DNA of 64,000 bases from Pseudomonas putida (GCF_028682635.1 NZ_JANHLK010000017.1:62001-126000); one strand, 5' to 3'; counted from the stretch's first letter, positions 8,167-17,012 are shown. Numbers and translations are program-made. Notes: generated by a model not told the origin, from the letters alone.

Positions 8167-9225
8167 TCAGACCTCCATGACCCGTTTCAAAGCCGCGCCC
8201 ACTCGGGACGGGCCAGGGAAATACGCCCACTCTTGCGCGTGCGGGTAGGGGGTGTCCCAGCCGGTGACGCGTTCGATTGGCGCTTCCAGGTGGTGGAAGC
8301 AGTGCTCCTGCACCAGCGACACCAGTTCGGCGCCGAAACCGCAGGTACGGGTGGCTTCGTGAACCACCACGCAGCGGCCGGTTTTCTTCACCGACTTGAC
8401 GATGGTCTCCAGGTCCAGCGGCCACAGGCTGCGCAGGTCGATCACTTCGGCGTCGATGCCGGTTTCTTCAGCGGCGACTTGCGAGACGTACACGGTGGTG
8501 CCGTAGGTCAGGATGGTCACGTCCTTGCCCGGACGGGTGATGGCGGCGACGTCCAGCGGCACTGTGTAGTAGCCGTCCGGTACTTGTGCGGCCGGGTGTT
8601 TCGACCACGGGGTCACCGGGCGGTCGTGGTGGCCGTCGAACGGGCCGTTGTACAGGCGCTTGGGCTCGAGGAAAATCACCGGGTCATCGTTTTCGATGGA
8701 GGCGATCAGCAAGCCCTTGGCGTCGTAGGGGTTGGACGGCATGACGGTGCGCAGGCCGCAAACCTGGGTGAACATCGCCTCGATGCTCTGGCTGTGGGTC
8801 TGGCCACCGTAGATGCCACCGCCGCAGGGCATGCGCAGGGTCATCGGTGCGGTGAATTCGCCGGCCGAGCGATAACGCAGGCGCGCGGCTTCGGAAATGA
8901 TCTGGTCGGACGCCGGGTACACATAGTCGGCGAACTGGATCTCGGCCACCGGACGCAGGCCATAGGCACCCATGCCCACGGCCACGCCGACGATGCCGCT
9001 TTCGGAGATCGGCGCGTCGAACACGCGGGAGGTGCCGTATTTGGTCTGCAGGCCTTCGGTGCAGCGGAACACGCCGCCGAAGTAGCCGACGTCCTGGCCG
9101 AAGACCACGACGTTGTCGTCACGTTCAAGCATCACATCCATGGCCGAGCGCAGGGCCTGGATCATGGTCATGGTGGTTGTGGTCATGGCGGTTTCCAGCT
9201 CGATATTGTTGTTGTGATCGTTCAT
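8167..9225 (-). CDS. bkdA2: Branched-chain 2-oxo acid dehydrogenase E1 beta
   Basis: A 352-residue transketolase-like beta subunit of the thiamine-diphosphate E1 component. It begins MNDHNNNIELETAM, as I recall for the P. putida protein, and carries VFGQDVGYFGGVFR, VFDAPISESGIVGVAVGMGA, EIQFADYVYPASDQI and the C-terminal RVTGWDTPYPHAQEW. It pairs with bkdA1 to decarboxylate the 2-oxo acids of Val, Leu and Ile. It lies one base after the bkdA1 stop and is immediately followed by bkdB, so the operon is tightly packed. Confidence 0.96.
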   Translation of the reverse strand: MNDHNNNIELETAMTTTTMTMIQALRSAMDVMLERDDNVVVFGQDVGYFGGVFRCTEGLQTKYGTSRVFDAPISESGIVGVAVGMGAYGLRPVAEIQFADYVYPASDQIISEAARLRYRSAGEFTAPMTLRMPCGGGIYGGQTHSQSIEAMFTQVCGLRTVMPSNPYDAKGLLIASIENDDPVIFLEPKRLYNGPFDGHHDRPVTPWSKHPAAQVPDGYYTVPLDVAAITRPGKDVTILTYGTTVYVSQVAAEETGIDAEVIDLRSLWPLDLETIVKSVKKTGRCVVVHEATRTCGFGAELVSLVQEHCFHHLEAPIERVTGWDTPYPHAQEWAYFPGPSRVGAALKRVMEV

Positions 9226-9226
9226 G

Positions 9227-10462
9227 TCAGATCCCCAACTCTTGACGCTGGCGCTTCAAGTGCTCCGGCATCTCTTTATAGACGTCCTCGAACATGGTCG
9301 CGGCGCTTGGAATCTGGCCGCCGGCGAGGGTGCCGAATTTCTCGGCTTCTTTCTGTGCGGCGATCACTTCGGCTTCCAGTTCGGCGCTGACGGCGGCGTG
9401 TTCCTCTTCGGACCACTGGCCGACCTTGATCAGGTGCTGCTTGAGGCGCGCGATCGGGTCGCCCAACGGGAAGTGGCTCCAGTCGTCGGCAGGACGGTAT
9501 TTCGAAGGATCGTCCGAGGTGGAGTGCGGGCCGGCGCGGTAGGTGACCCACTCGATCATGGTCGGGCCGAGGTTGCGGCGCGCACGTTCGGCGGCCCAGG
9601 CGGAAGCGGCGTAGACCGCGTAGAAATCGTTGCCATCGACTCGCAGCGAGGCGATGCCGCAACCGACGCCACGACCGGCGAACGTGGTGGCTTCACCACC
9701 GGCGATGGCCTGGAAGGTGGAGATCGCCCACTGGTTGTTGACCACGTTGAGGATCACCGGCGCGCGGTACACGTGGGCGAAGGTCAGGGCGGTATGGAAG
9801 TCCGACTCGGCGGTGGCGCCGTCGCCGATCCAGGCCGAGGCGATCTTGGTGTCGCCCTTGATCGCCGAGGCCATGCCCCAGCCCACAGCCTGGACGAACT
9901 GGGTGGCGAGGTTGCCGGAAATGGTAAAGAAACCGGCCTCTTTCACCGAGTACATGATCGGCAACTGACGGCCTTTGAGCGGATCGCGCTCGTTGGACAG
10001 CAGTTGGCAGATCAGGTCCACCAGCGGCACGTCACGGGCCATGAGGATGCTTTGCTGGCGGTAGGTCGGGAAGCACATGTCGTCGATGTTCAGGGCCAGG
10101 GCCTGGGCGCTGCCGATGGCTTCTTCGCCGAGGCTCTGCATGTAGAACGACATTTTCTTCTGACGCTGGGCGACCACCATGCGGTTGTCGTAGATCCGCG
10201 TCTTGAGCATGGCGCGCATGCCCTTGCGCAGGATCTCCACCGGCACGCCGTCGGCCCACGGCCCCAAGGCGTTGCCCTGGTCGTCGAGCACGCGAATCAG
10301 GCCACGGGCCAGGTCAGCCGTGTCAGCCGGTTCAACGTCAACAGGGGGTTTGCGCATCGTGCCGGCGTCGGTCAGGTGCAGGTAGGAGAAGTCGGTTTTA
10401 CAGCCGGGACGGCCCGAGGGTTCGGGAACGTGCAGGCGAAGCGGTTCGTACGCTTGGGTCAT
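9227..10462 (-). CDS. bkdA1: Branched-chain 2-oxo acid dehydrogenase E1 alpha
   Basis: A 411-residue alpha subunit that binds thiamine diphosphate through the GDG...NN motif (WIGDGATAESDFHTAL through NVVNNQWAIS). The segment YRAGPHSTSDDPSKYR includes the loop that carries the phosphorylated serines in mammalian homologues. First gene of the operon bkdA1-A2-B-lpdV. It is divergent from bkdR, with 185 bp of AT-rich intergenic DNA between them, where the activator is expected to bind. Confidence 0.97.
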   Translation of the reverse strand: MTQAYEPLRLHVPEPSGRPGCKTDFSYLHLTDAGTMRKPPVDVEPADTADLARGLIRVLDDQGNALGPWADGVPVEILRKGMRAMLKTRIYDNRMVVAQRQKKMSFYMQSLGEEAIGSAQALALNIDDMCFPTYRQQSILMARDVPLVDLICQLLSNERDPLKGRQLPIMYSVKEAGFFTISGNLATQFVQAVGWGMASAIKGDTKIASAWIGDGATAESDFHTALTFAHVYRAPVILNVVNNQWAISTFQAIAGGEATTFAGRGVGCGIASLRVDGNDFYAVYAASAWAAERARRNLGPTMIEWVTYRAGPHSTSDDPSKYRPADDWSHFPLGDPIARLKQHLIKVGQWSEEEHAAVSAELEAEVIAAQKEAEKFGTLAGGQIPSAATMFEDVYKEMPEHLKRQRQELGI

Positions 10463-10647
10463 GGCTTCTACGCTCGATCTTGTGAATTTCTTGTAGTGAG
10501 CTGACAGATTTCGTTCTGTGGAAGAAATCTTGTCCTACAACAATCATAGGCCCGGCCAAGAAGAATATTTCTCTCTGTTTCATTGCGCTCAAGATCATTT
10601 GCAGATAAAAAATCTGCATAAACATAAAAAACAGGTGTTTTTGTCTC
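10463..10647. promoter_or_regulatory. bkdR-bkdA1 divergent control region
   Basis: A 185-bp divergent region clearly richer in A+T than its surroundings, with runs such as AAAAAATCTGCATAAAC and AAGAAGAATATTTC. In P. putida the Lrp-like BkdR is known to bind several sites in this region and to activate bkdA1 in response to branched-chain amino acids. Individual sites cannot be assigned by eye. Confidence 0.7.
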
Positions 10648-11136
10648 ATGCGCAAACTGGACCGTACCGATATCGGCATTCTCAACAGCCTTCAGGAGAA
10701 CGCACGCATCACCAACGCCGACCTGGCACGCTCGGTCAACCTGTCGCCGACGCCGTGTTTCAACCGGGTCAAGGCGATGGAGGAACTGGGGCTGATTCGT
10801 GAGCAGGTGACCCTGCTGGATGCCGACTTGCTAGGGCTGCACGTCAATGTGTTCATCCATGTCAGCCTGGAAAAACAGGTGGAGGAGGCGTTGCAGCATT
10901 TCGAAGAGGCCATCTCCGATCGCCCGGAAGTGATGGAGTGTTATCTGATGGCTGGCGATCCGGATTACTTGATCCGGGTGCTGGTGCCGACCATTCAGTC
11001 GCTGGAGCGCTTCATGATGGACTTCCTGACCAAGGTGCCGGGGGTGGCGAACATCCGGTCGAGCTTTGCGCTCAAGCAGGTGCGGTACAAGACGGCGCTG
11101 CCGTTGCCTGCCAATGGCTTGACCTTGAATAATTGA
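10648..11136 (+). CDS. bkdR: Lrp/AsnC-family activator of the bkd operon
   Basis: A 162-residue feast/famine regulator. The N-terminal helix-turn-helix spans about residues 3-60 (DRTDIGILNSLQENARITN, LSPTPCFNRVKAMEELG). The C-terminal RAM/AsnC ligand domain follows, with VMECYLMAGDPDYLIRVLVP. Its place divergent from bkdA1 and its family match P. putida BkdR, which activates the operon with L-branched-chain amino acids as effectors. No terminator follows; REP sequences begin a few bases after the stop. Confidence 0.95.
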   Translation: MRKLDRTDIGILNSLQENARITNADLARSVNLSPTPCFNRVKAMEELGLIREQVTLLDADLLGLHVNVFIHVSLEKQVEEALQHFEEAISDRPEVMECYLMAGDPDYLIRVLVPTIQSLERFMMDFLTKVPGVANIRSSFALKQVRYKTALPLPANGLTLNN

Positions 11137-11142
11137 AGCTCC

Positions 11143-11257
11143 TGTAGGAGCAGCCGGTCGACGCTCGATTGCTCGCGATGGAGGTCAACGATGACGTGGG
11201 GAGCCTGACCCCCCGCGGTGTTCTCAGGTTTTTCGCGAGCAAGCTCGCTCCCACAGG
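11143..11257. repeat. Degenerate REP pair
   Basis: A diverged unit starting TGTAGGAGCAGCC lies at the left and a well-preserved inverted unit (TTCGCGAGCAAGCTCGCTCC) at the right. The right-hand unit directly abuts the stop codon of the neighbouring hydrolase gene at 11258-11260. Confidence 0.75.
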
Positions 11258-12121
11258 TCAGAATTTATTCAGGGGAATCTTCAGGTAAGTCACGCCATTG
11301 TCTTCCGCCGGCGGCAGATTCCCCGCCCGCACATTCACCTGGATCGCCGGCAGCAGCAGCGTCGGCATGCCCAACCCGGCATCGCGGCGGGTGCGCATGT
11401 CGACGAAGGCGGCTTCGTCGATGCCGTCGCGCACGTGGATGTTGCTTTTGCGTTGCTCGCCCACGGTGGTCATGCAGTGCGGTTCACGGCCCTCGGGCGG
11501 GTAGTCGTGGCAGACGTAGAGGCGCACGCTGGCGGGGAAGGCCAGCAGCTTGTGGATCGAGGCGAACATCTGGTGGGCGTCGCCGCCGGGAAAGTCACAG
11601 CGGGCGGTGCCGACGTCCGGCATGAACAGGGTATCGCCGACCAGGATCAGGTCGTTGCCGATCAGGTAGGCCATGTCCGCCGGGGTATGGCCCGGCACAT
11701 GCAGGGCAGTGGCCTTGAGGTTGCCGATGCGGAAGGACTCGTCCGGGGCGAACAGGTGATCGAACTGTGAACCGTCGATGCAAAACTCCGGCTCAAGGTT
11801 GAACAGGGTCTTGAACACGCCCTGTACCTTGCAGATCGACTGGCCTATGGCGATCTTGCCCCCCAGTTCCCGCCGCAGGTAGGGCGCGGCGGACAGGTGA
11901 TCGGCGTGGGCGTGGGTTTCCAGCAGCCATTGCACCTGCAGGCGGTGCTCGCGCACGAAAGCGATGATCCGGTCGGCCTGTTGGGTGCCGGTGCGTCCGG
12001 CTGCCGGGGTGTAGTCGAGCACCGGGTCGACGATCGCACACTGCCCGCCGTCATCTTCGTAGATCACGTAGCTGTAGGTGGACGAGGCATCGTCGAAAAA
12101 GGCTTCAATCAGGGCAGGCAT
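11258..12121 (-). CDS. MBL-fold hydrolase, persulfide-dioxygenase-like
   Basis: A 287-residue metallo-beta-lactamase-fold protein with the metal motif HAHADH (His70, His72, Asp74, His75), ALHVPGHTPADM, ILVGDTLF and LYVCHDYPPEGR. This set is typical of the ETHE1/Blh-type sulfur dioxygenases, which oxidise glutathione persulfide to sulfite with an Fe(II) centre. The divergent neighbour is a TauE/SafE exporter, which could remove the sulfite or related product, supporting a sulfide-detoxification pair. A glyoxalase II role is less likely because of the length and the context. No BigR-type repressor gene is present beside it. Confidence 0.8.
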   Translation of the reverse strand: MPALIEAFFDDASSTYSYVIYEDDGGQCAIVDPVLDYTPAAGRTGTQQADRIIAFVREHRLQVQWLLETHAHADHLSAAPYLRRELGGKIAIGQSICKVQGVFKTLFNLEPEFCIDGSQFDHLFAPDESFRIGNLKATALHVPGHTPADMAYLIGNDLILVGDTLFMPDVGTARCDFPGGDAHQMFASIHKLLAFPASVRLYVCHDYPPEGREPHCMTTVGEQRKSNIHVRDGIDEAAFVDMRTRRDAGLGMPTLLLPAIQVNVRAGNLPPAEDNGVTYLKIPLNKF

Positions 12122-12264
12122 GTGGATTGTTTCTTTAGAGGTAAGTCATGAGGGTAGTTTCATTTTCCCTGCGCTGACCAGCCCTGCGACAATTCTGCTA
12201 ACGAAAAATCCGGGCGGACTCTATCCTGTCACTCTATCGATACCGGGCGTTCCCGGCCTCTGTC
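12122..12264. promoter_or_regulatory. Divergent intergenic region, MBL hydrolase / TauE exporter
   Basis: A 143-bp gap between two divergent starts must hold both promoters. Neither gene has a strong Shine-Dalgarno sequence, and no clear operator was identified. Confidence 0.4.
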
Positions 12265-13089
12265 ATGGATTACGAGCGTTATATGTTGCTGGCGAGTTTT
12301 TTTGGGGTGGTCATGGGCCTGGTGCTCGGTTTGACCGGGGCAGGGGGCGGCATTCTGGCGGTGCCGGCGCTGGTGCTGGGGCTGGGTTGGAGCATGACCG
12401 CGGCCGCGCCAGTCGCGTTGTTTGCGGTGGGCAGCGCGGCGGCGGTCGGTGCCATCGATGGCTTGCGCCATGGCCTGGTGCGCTATCGCGCGGCGCTGTT
12501 GATTGCCCTGCTGGGGGCGATTTTTTCGCCGCTGGGCATCTATTTCGCCCATCAGCTGCCGGAAAAAATCCTGATGATCCTGTTCAGCCTGCTGATGGTG
12601 ATGGTTGCCGCGCGGATGTTGCGCCGCGAGCGCAAGGATGAAGGCCCGAGCGACCACGGCCATGCCAACTGGGGCCAGAAGAACTGCATGCTCGACCAGC
12701 AAACCGGGCGCTTCTCCTGGACTGCCAAATGCACCGCGACCCTTGCGGCCCTGGGTGCGGTGACCGGTGTGGTCTCGGGATTGCTGGGCGTGGGCGGCGG
12801 CTTTCTGATCGTGCCGGCGTTCAAGCAGCTGACCGACGTGCAGATGCGCGGCATCATCGCCACGTCCCTGATGGTCATCAGCCTGATCTCGGCCATCGGC
12901 GTGATCGGCGCATTGCATGCCGGGGTGCGCATCGACGGCCTGGGCGTGGCCTTCATCGTTTCCAGCATCGTCGGCATGATCGTCGGCCGCAGACTTTGCG
13001 CGCGCGTGCCGGCGCGGGCGTTGCAGGTTGGGTTTGCGAGTATCTGCCTGGTGGTTTCAGCCTACATGCTGTTCCGGGCGGGCCTCTGA
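12265..13089 (+). CDS. TauE/SafE-family sulfite/sulfur-anion exporter
   Basis: A 274-residue inner-membrane protein with about eight hydrophobic segments in two related halves. The glycine-rich repeat GLTGAGGGILAVPALVLG in the first half is echoed by GLLGVGGGFLIVPAFKQL in the second, the hallmark of the TauE/SafE family. Members export sulfite, sulfoacetate or other sulfur anions. The divergent persulfide-dioxygenase-like gene suggests sulfite as substrate, but this is inferred from context. A mid-protein cytoplasmic loop (KDEGPSDHGHANWGQKNC) separates the halves. Confidence 0.85.
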   Translation: MDYERYMLLASFFGVVMGLVLGLTGAGGGILAVPALVLGLGWSMTAAAPVALFAVGSAAAVGAIDGLRHGLVRYRAALLIALLGAIFSPLGIYFAHQLPEKILMILFSLLMVMVAARMLRRERKDEGPSDHGHANWGQKNCMLDQQTGRFSWTAKCTATLAALGAVTGVVSGLLGVGGGFLIVPAFKQLTDVQMRGIIATSLMVISLISAIGVIGALHAGVRIDGLGVAFIVSSIVGMIVGRRLCARVPARALQVGFASICLVVSAYMLFRAGL

Positions 13090-13093
13090 AATA

Positions 13094-13162
13094 TTGTAGG
13101 AGCCGGCTTGCCGGCGAAGGCGCACTTCAGGACGCCTTCGCCGGCAAGCCGGGCTCCTACAA
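13094..13162. repeat. REP doublet (GTAGGAGCC type), overlaps the epimerase stop codon
   Basis: Two inverted units of the TTGTAGGAGCCGGCTTGCCG type with a short centre. The right arm overlaps the 3' end of the aldose-epimerase-like gene: its stop codon TAG (13157-13159, minus strand) is the TAG of the REP's TTGTAGGAGCC. Confidence 0.9.
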
Positions 13163-14023
13163 GGGGCGGTACTGCAGCGTGAAGGCCAGTTCAGTGGATT
13201 GCCCCTGCTCCAGCAATCGCAACCCCGGGCGACCGGGCAAGTGATGGGCGTTGACCGGGTGGCTGACCGGTTCGATGCAGAAAAACGCCAGGCCTGGCGG
13301 GCAATAGAGCAAATAGTAATCGCTACCACTGGCCTGACAGTCCAGCTCGTAACCGAGGTCGGGTTGTTGGATCAGGCAGTGGCCATCCCATTGGCAGAAA
13401 CCGTTGTCGACCAGTGCGGGGGGCAGCGCCCTGGGCTGCTGGAAATCCCATTCGGCAGGTAACGCACTCAGTTGCGTCGGCAGTTTTCTCTCATCGCACA
13501 ACCAGACCTGTCGGGCGGTAGCCTGCAATAGAGTGTTGGCGTTGCGCGGCAGGTATGGGTGCAGCCCGAGGCCATGCCAGGCAGGGTGTTCGGCCAGATG
13601 GGTGACGCTCAATTCGATGCTCAACCGACCTTCGCTCAGATGGAAGCGTTGACGGGCGCAATAGGCAAAGGGCTCGGTGCTATCGAGTTGCAGCACCACT
13701 TCGTCAGCGGTTGAGGAAACCACCTGCCAGCGTTGCTGCCAGGCGCTGCCGTGAATCGGTAACGGATCGGGGCTGTTGGGCGTCAGGGCCAGCCAGCCGT
13801 GCGGGCAATCGAAGCCGCCTTCGGCGATGCGGTTGGACCACGGCACCAAAGGGAAGCAGCCCAGTTTGCCGGGAAGACCGGTGTTCAAGGCCTGCTCATC
13901 GGCGTGGCGCAACAAGGGCTGGCCGGTGCTGCGCACGGTCCAGTTGACGATGCTGCCGCCGAGTTCGGGGGCGAGGGTGAGGCGGGTGAAGGAGTCTTCG
14001 AGTTCGAGCAGTGTGGGTTTCAT
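13157..14023 (-). CDS. Aldose 1-epimerase family protein
   Basis: A 288-residue GalM-like mutarotase from ATG 14021-14023 (MKPTLLELEDSF); a GTG at 14050 is a possible alternative. Recognisable pieces are LAPELGGSIVNW, FPLVPWSNRIAEGGF, PIHGSAWQQRW (the His of the substrate site), GLGLHPYLP and the closing CIEPVSHPVNA (the usual catalytic Glu region). Placed last in the hexuronate cluster, it probably interconverts sugar or uronate anomers so that uronate dehydrogenase receives its preferred form; that role is inferred. Its stop codon falls within a REP palindrome. Confidence 0.82.
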   Translation of the reverse strand: MKPTLLELEDSFTRLTLAPELGGSIVNWTVRSTGQPLLRHADEQALNTGLPGKLGCFPLVPWSNRIAEGGFDCPHGWLALTPNSPDPLPIHGSAWQQRWQVVSSTADEVVLQLDSTEPFAYCARQRFHLSEGRLSIELSVTHLAEHPAWHGLGLHPYLPRNANTLLQATARQVWLCDERKLPTQLSALPAEWDFQQPRALPPALVDNGFCQWDGHCLIQQPDLGYELDCQASGSDYYLLYCPPGLAFFCIEPVSHPVNAHHLPGRPGLRLLEQGQSTELAFTLQYRPL

Positions 14024-14061
14024 GTTCACCAGCAAGGGAAAGAGATGCACGGATTACCCTA

Positions 14062-14127
14062 TGTAGGAGCCGGCTTGCCGGCGAAGGCGTCCTTGAGTAC
14101 GCCTTCGCCGGCAAACCGGCTCCTACA
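14062..14127. repeat. REP doublet (GTAGGAGCC type)
   Basis: Inverted pair TGTAGGAGCCGGCTTGCCGG ... CCGGCAAACCGGCTCCTACA between the TRAP large permease gene and the aldose-epimerase-like gene; one base breaks the symmetry of the right arm. Confidence 0.9.
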
Positions 14128-14153
14128 GTCAAAGCGTTGCAAGATCAGCCGGG

Positions 14154-15434
14154 TTACAACACCAGATGCGGCAACCACAGCGACAGCGCAGGAATGTAGG
14201 TCACGGCCATCAGCACCAGGAACAGCACGCCGTAGAACGGCAGCAGGGCCTTGACGGTAGATTCGATGCTGACTTTACCCACGGCCGACCCCACAAAGAG
14301 CACCGCGCCCACCGGCGGTGTTATCAAACCAATCCCCAGGTTCACCAGCATGATCATGCCGAACTGCACCGGGTCCACGCCAATGCCGAGAATCACCGGC
14401 ATCAGGATCGGCGTGAGGATCAGGATCAGCGGCGCCATGTCCATCACGGTACCGAGCAACAGCAGCATGACGTTGATGCACATCAGGATCACGTAACGGT
14501 TGTCCGACAGGGTCAGGAACATCGTGGTGATCTTCGCCGGGATCTGCATCAGGGTCATGATGTAGCCGAAGCTGGCGGCGAAGCCGATCAGGATCATCAC
14601 GATCGAGATGGTGCGCACCGTGCGGTGCATCAGTTTCGGCAGCTCGCTCCATTTGTAGTCGCGGTAGATGAACATGGTCACGAAGAACGACCAGAGTACG
14701 GCAATGGCCGCGGACTCGGTCGCGGTGAAGATCCCGCTCAGGATCCCGCCGAGGATGATGACCATCGCCATCAGGCCCCACAACGCTTCGCCGCAGATCT
14801 TCAGCGCTTCGCGCATCGGGATGACTTCGCCCTTGGGGTAGTCACGCTTCTTGGCGAAGATCAGGCACAGCACCATCAGGCACGCGCTCATCAACAGGCC
14901 CGGTACCACGCCGGCCATGAACAGCGAGGCAATCGACACCGTACCGCCAGCGGCCAGCGAGTAGAGCACCGAGTTGTGGCTCGGCGGGGTCAGCAGGGCC
15001 TGCACCGAACCGCTGACGGTCACGGCGGTGGCGAACTCACGGGGATAGCCGCGGCGCTCCATTTCCGGGATCAGCACCGAACCGACCGAGGCGGTGTCGG
15101 CCACCGAGGAGCCGGAGATCGCGCCGAAGAAAGTCGAAGCCATGATATTGACCAGCGACAGGCCACCGCGCACGAACCCGACCAGCACCCCGGCAAACGC
15201 CACCAGACGCCTGGACATTCCGCCCTCGGCCATGATCGCACCGGCCAGCACGAAGAACGGAATCGCCAGCAGGGAAAACTTGTTCACGCCACCGGCGACC
15301 TGGATCATCAGCGCCTGGAACGGAATGTCGATCCAGAACGCGCCGATCAGCGCCGAGAGCCCCAGTGCGTAGGCGACCGGCATGCCGATCAGGATCAACG
15401 CGATAAAACTGCCCAACAGAATAAAAGCGTCCAT
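14154..15434 (-). CDS. TRAP transporter large permease (DctM family)
   Basis: A 426-residue membrane protein with about twelve hydrophobic segments and the DctM signatures IPFFVLAGAIMAEGGMSRRL and GAISGSSVADTASVGSVLIP. It forms the sodium-coupled channel of a tripartite ATP-independent periplasmic transporter. Its start lies directly after the small-permease stop (15434/15435). Together with the other two TRAP genes and the downstream oxidative genes, the substrate is probably galacturonate/glucuronate or another hexuronate. Confidence 0.93.
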   Translation of the reverse strand: MDAFILLGSFIALILIGMPVAYALGLSALIGAFWIDIPFQALMIQVAGGVNKFSLLAIPFFVLAGAIMAEGGMSRRLVAFAGVLVGFVRGGLSLVNIMASTFFGAISGSSVADTASVGSVLIPEMERRGYPREFATAVTVSGSVQALLTPPSHNSVLYSLAAGGTVSIASLFMAGVVPGLLMSACLMVLCLIFAKKRDYPKGEVIPMREALKICGEALWGLMAMVIILGGILSGIFTATESAAIAVLWSFFVTMFIYRDYKWSELPKLMHRTVRTISIVMILIGFAASFGYIMTLMQIPAKITTMFLTLSDNRYVILMCINVMLLLLGTVMDMAPLILILTPILMPVILGIGVDPVQFGMIMLVNLGIGLITPPVGAVLFVGSAVGKVSIESTVKALLPFYGVLFLVLMAVTYIPALSLWLPHLVL

Positions 15435-15962
15435 TCAGGCAGCCCCTTCGTTTTCTTCAACGAGGTCGAAACGCACGACCCGACGGTTGCTCTGATCGCC
15501 GAGCAAGAGTTTTTCCAGAACAAAAATCAGCGTCAGCACGCCGCCCACGGGAATCGGCATGTAGGTGATGCCCACTCGCAGGGTCGGCAGGGCGCTCATG
15601 AACTGGTTCCAGGTCGACAAGCAAAGCTTGGTGCCCCAGATCGCCATGAACAGGCTGATGGTCGCCATCAGTAATTGTGAAAACACGCTCATGGCCTGGC
15701 GCAGTTGCGGCGACATCCGATCAGTGAGCATCGCCACTGCCATGTGCGAGCCGGAACGATAGCTGGCCGCTGCGCCGATGAAGGTGAAGACCATCATCAG
15801 CAGGATTGCAGTAGGCTCGGGCCAACTGGAGCCGGTGCCGAGCACATAACGGGCAAACACGCCCCAGGGAATGATCAGCGCAATGGCCAGCACGGAGAGC
15901 CCGGCGACCCAGATACAGGTCATGTAGAGCTTGTCATTGAAACGTAGCAGCAGATTCTTCAT
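15435..15962 (-). CDS. TRAP transporter small permease (DctQ family)
   Basis: A 175-residue protein with four hydrophobic segments, starting MKNLLLRFNDKLYMTCIWV at ATG 15960-15962. DctQ features are IIPWGVFARYVLGTGSSWPEP and YRSGSHMAVAMLTDRM. It is the small membrane partner of the large permease. It is separated from the binding-protein gene by 78 bp that contain a hairpin, so the membrane subunits are likely made in lower amount than the binding protein. Confidence 0.9.
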   Translation of the reverse strand: MKNLLLRFNDKLYMTCIWVAGLSVLAIALIIPWGVFARYVLGTGSSWPEPTAILLMMVFTFIGAAASYRSGSHMAVAMLTDRMSPQLRQAMSVFSQLLMATISLFMAIWGTKLCLSTWNQFMSALPTLRVGITYMPIPVGGVLTLIFVLEKLLLGDQSNRRVVRFDLVEENEGAA

Positions 15963-15977
15963 CGGGTTCCACCGTAA

Positions 15978-16019
15978 CCGGGCGCGCACTGACAGATACC
16001 CACGTCAGTGGCGCCGGGC
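15978..16019 (-). terminator. Intercistronic hairpin between TRAP binding protein and small permease
   Basis: An inverted repeat with arms around CCGGCGCCACTGAC and GTCAGTGCGCGCCCGG and a ~10-base loop lies between the TRAP binding-protein gene and the small-permease gene. There is no following U-run, so it is more likely a partial attenuator or an RNA-stability element than a full terminator. Such a structure would favour high binding-protein to permease ratios. Confidence 0.5.
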
Positions 16020-16040
16020 CTTTCTTGAGTGCAGGGAGGG

Positions 16041-17012
16041 TTACTGAACGGCTTCGATGCGCTTGATCAGGTCGACGTAAGGTGCGCCGTATTTCTCGCG
16101 AATCGAGGCGGTCGCCTCATAGAAAGGTTTCTTGTCGACGGTGATGAACTCGACGCCGGCTGCCTTGAGTTTTTCTTCGCTGCTGGCCGATTTTGCGTCC
16201 CACAGGGTACGTTCCTGTGCCTGCGCGGCTTTGGCGGTTTTCTTCACCAACGCCTGTTGCTCGGGGGTGAGTTTTTCCCAGGTGATTTTCGACATCACGA
16301 TAGGTTCAGGCAGGATCAGGTGCCCGGTCAGGCTGTAGAACTTGGCGTTCTGGTAGTGATTGTGTTCGAGCAGGGTCGGCGGGTTGTTCTCCGCGCCGTC
16401 GATCACGCCAGTCTGCAGGGCGCTGAAGATTTCGCCGGTGTCCATGGCGATGCCGTTGCCGCCCATGGCGTTGATGGTTTCGATGAACATCGGGTTGCCT
16501 TGCACGCGGATCTTCATGCCCTTGAGATCTTCCAGGTTGCGCACCGGTTTCTTGGTGTAGATGTTGCGCGTGCCGCCATCCATCCAGGCCAAGGCCACCA
16601 GACCGAATTCGGAATCGGTGATTTTGGCGAGGATCTCGTCGCCCACTTCGCCATCGATGACCTTGCGCATGTGCGCCTGGTCACGGAACACGAACGGCAT
16701 GTTGAACACGTTAACGTCCGGTACCACCGGGCCGACGATGCCGAGGCTGACCCGGGCCATCTGGATGGCGCCGACCTGGGCCTGTTCGACCACTTCCTTT
16801 TCCGAGCCGAGTACACCACCGGCGAACATCTTGAAGGTCAGCTTGCCGTCGCTGTCGGCCACCAGGGTCTTGCCCAGCTGTTCTTCGGCGACCACGGTGG
16901 GATAGCCCGCAGGGTGAATGTCGGCAAATTTGATTTCCAGCGCATGGGCGGCGCTGCTGAGGGTGAAGGCGAGGGGGAGTGCTGCGGCGAGCAAGGTGCG
17001 TTTGAAGTCCAT
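16041..17012 (-). CDS. TRAP transporter substrate-binding protein (DctP family)
   Basis: A 323-residue periplasmic protein starting at ATG 17010-17012, with a GGAGA ribosome site. A signal peptide of about 24 residues ends at AAHA, before LEIKFADIHPAGYPT. The DctP fold is recognisable from VFNMPFVFRDQAHMRKV, RVQGNPMFIETINAMGG (with the Arg that usually binds the substrate carboxylate) and ALQTGVIDGAENNP. It captures the substrate, inferred to be a hexuronate, and delivers it to the two permease subunits encoded downstream. Confidence 0.93.
   Translation of the reverse strand: MDFKRTLLAAALPLAFTLSSAAHALEIKFADIHPAGYPTVVAEEQLGKTLVADSDGKLTFKMFAGGVLGSEKEVVEQAQVGAIQMARVSLGIVGPVVPDVNVFNMPFVFRDQAHMRKVIDGEVGDEILAKITDSEFGLVALAWMDGGTRNIYTKKPVRNLEDLKGMKIRVQGNPMFIETINAMGGNGIAMDTGEIFSALQTGVIDGAENNPPTLLEHNHYQNAKFYSLTGHLILPEPIVMSKITWEKLTPEQQALVKKTAKAAQAQERTLWDAKSASSEEKLKAAGVEFITVDKKPFYEATASIREKYGAPYVDLIKRIEAVQ

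Noticed and set aside
6169..9390. A 1073-codon open frame on the plus strand across the bkd operon
   Set aside because: It is antisense to three well-identified bkd genes, has skewed His/Gln/Val/Asp composition typical of the reverse reading of GC-rich Pseudomonas genes, and shows no domain.
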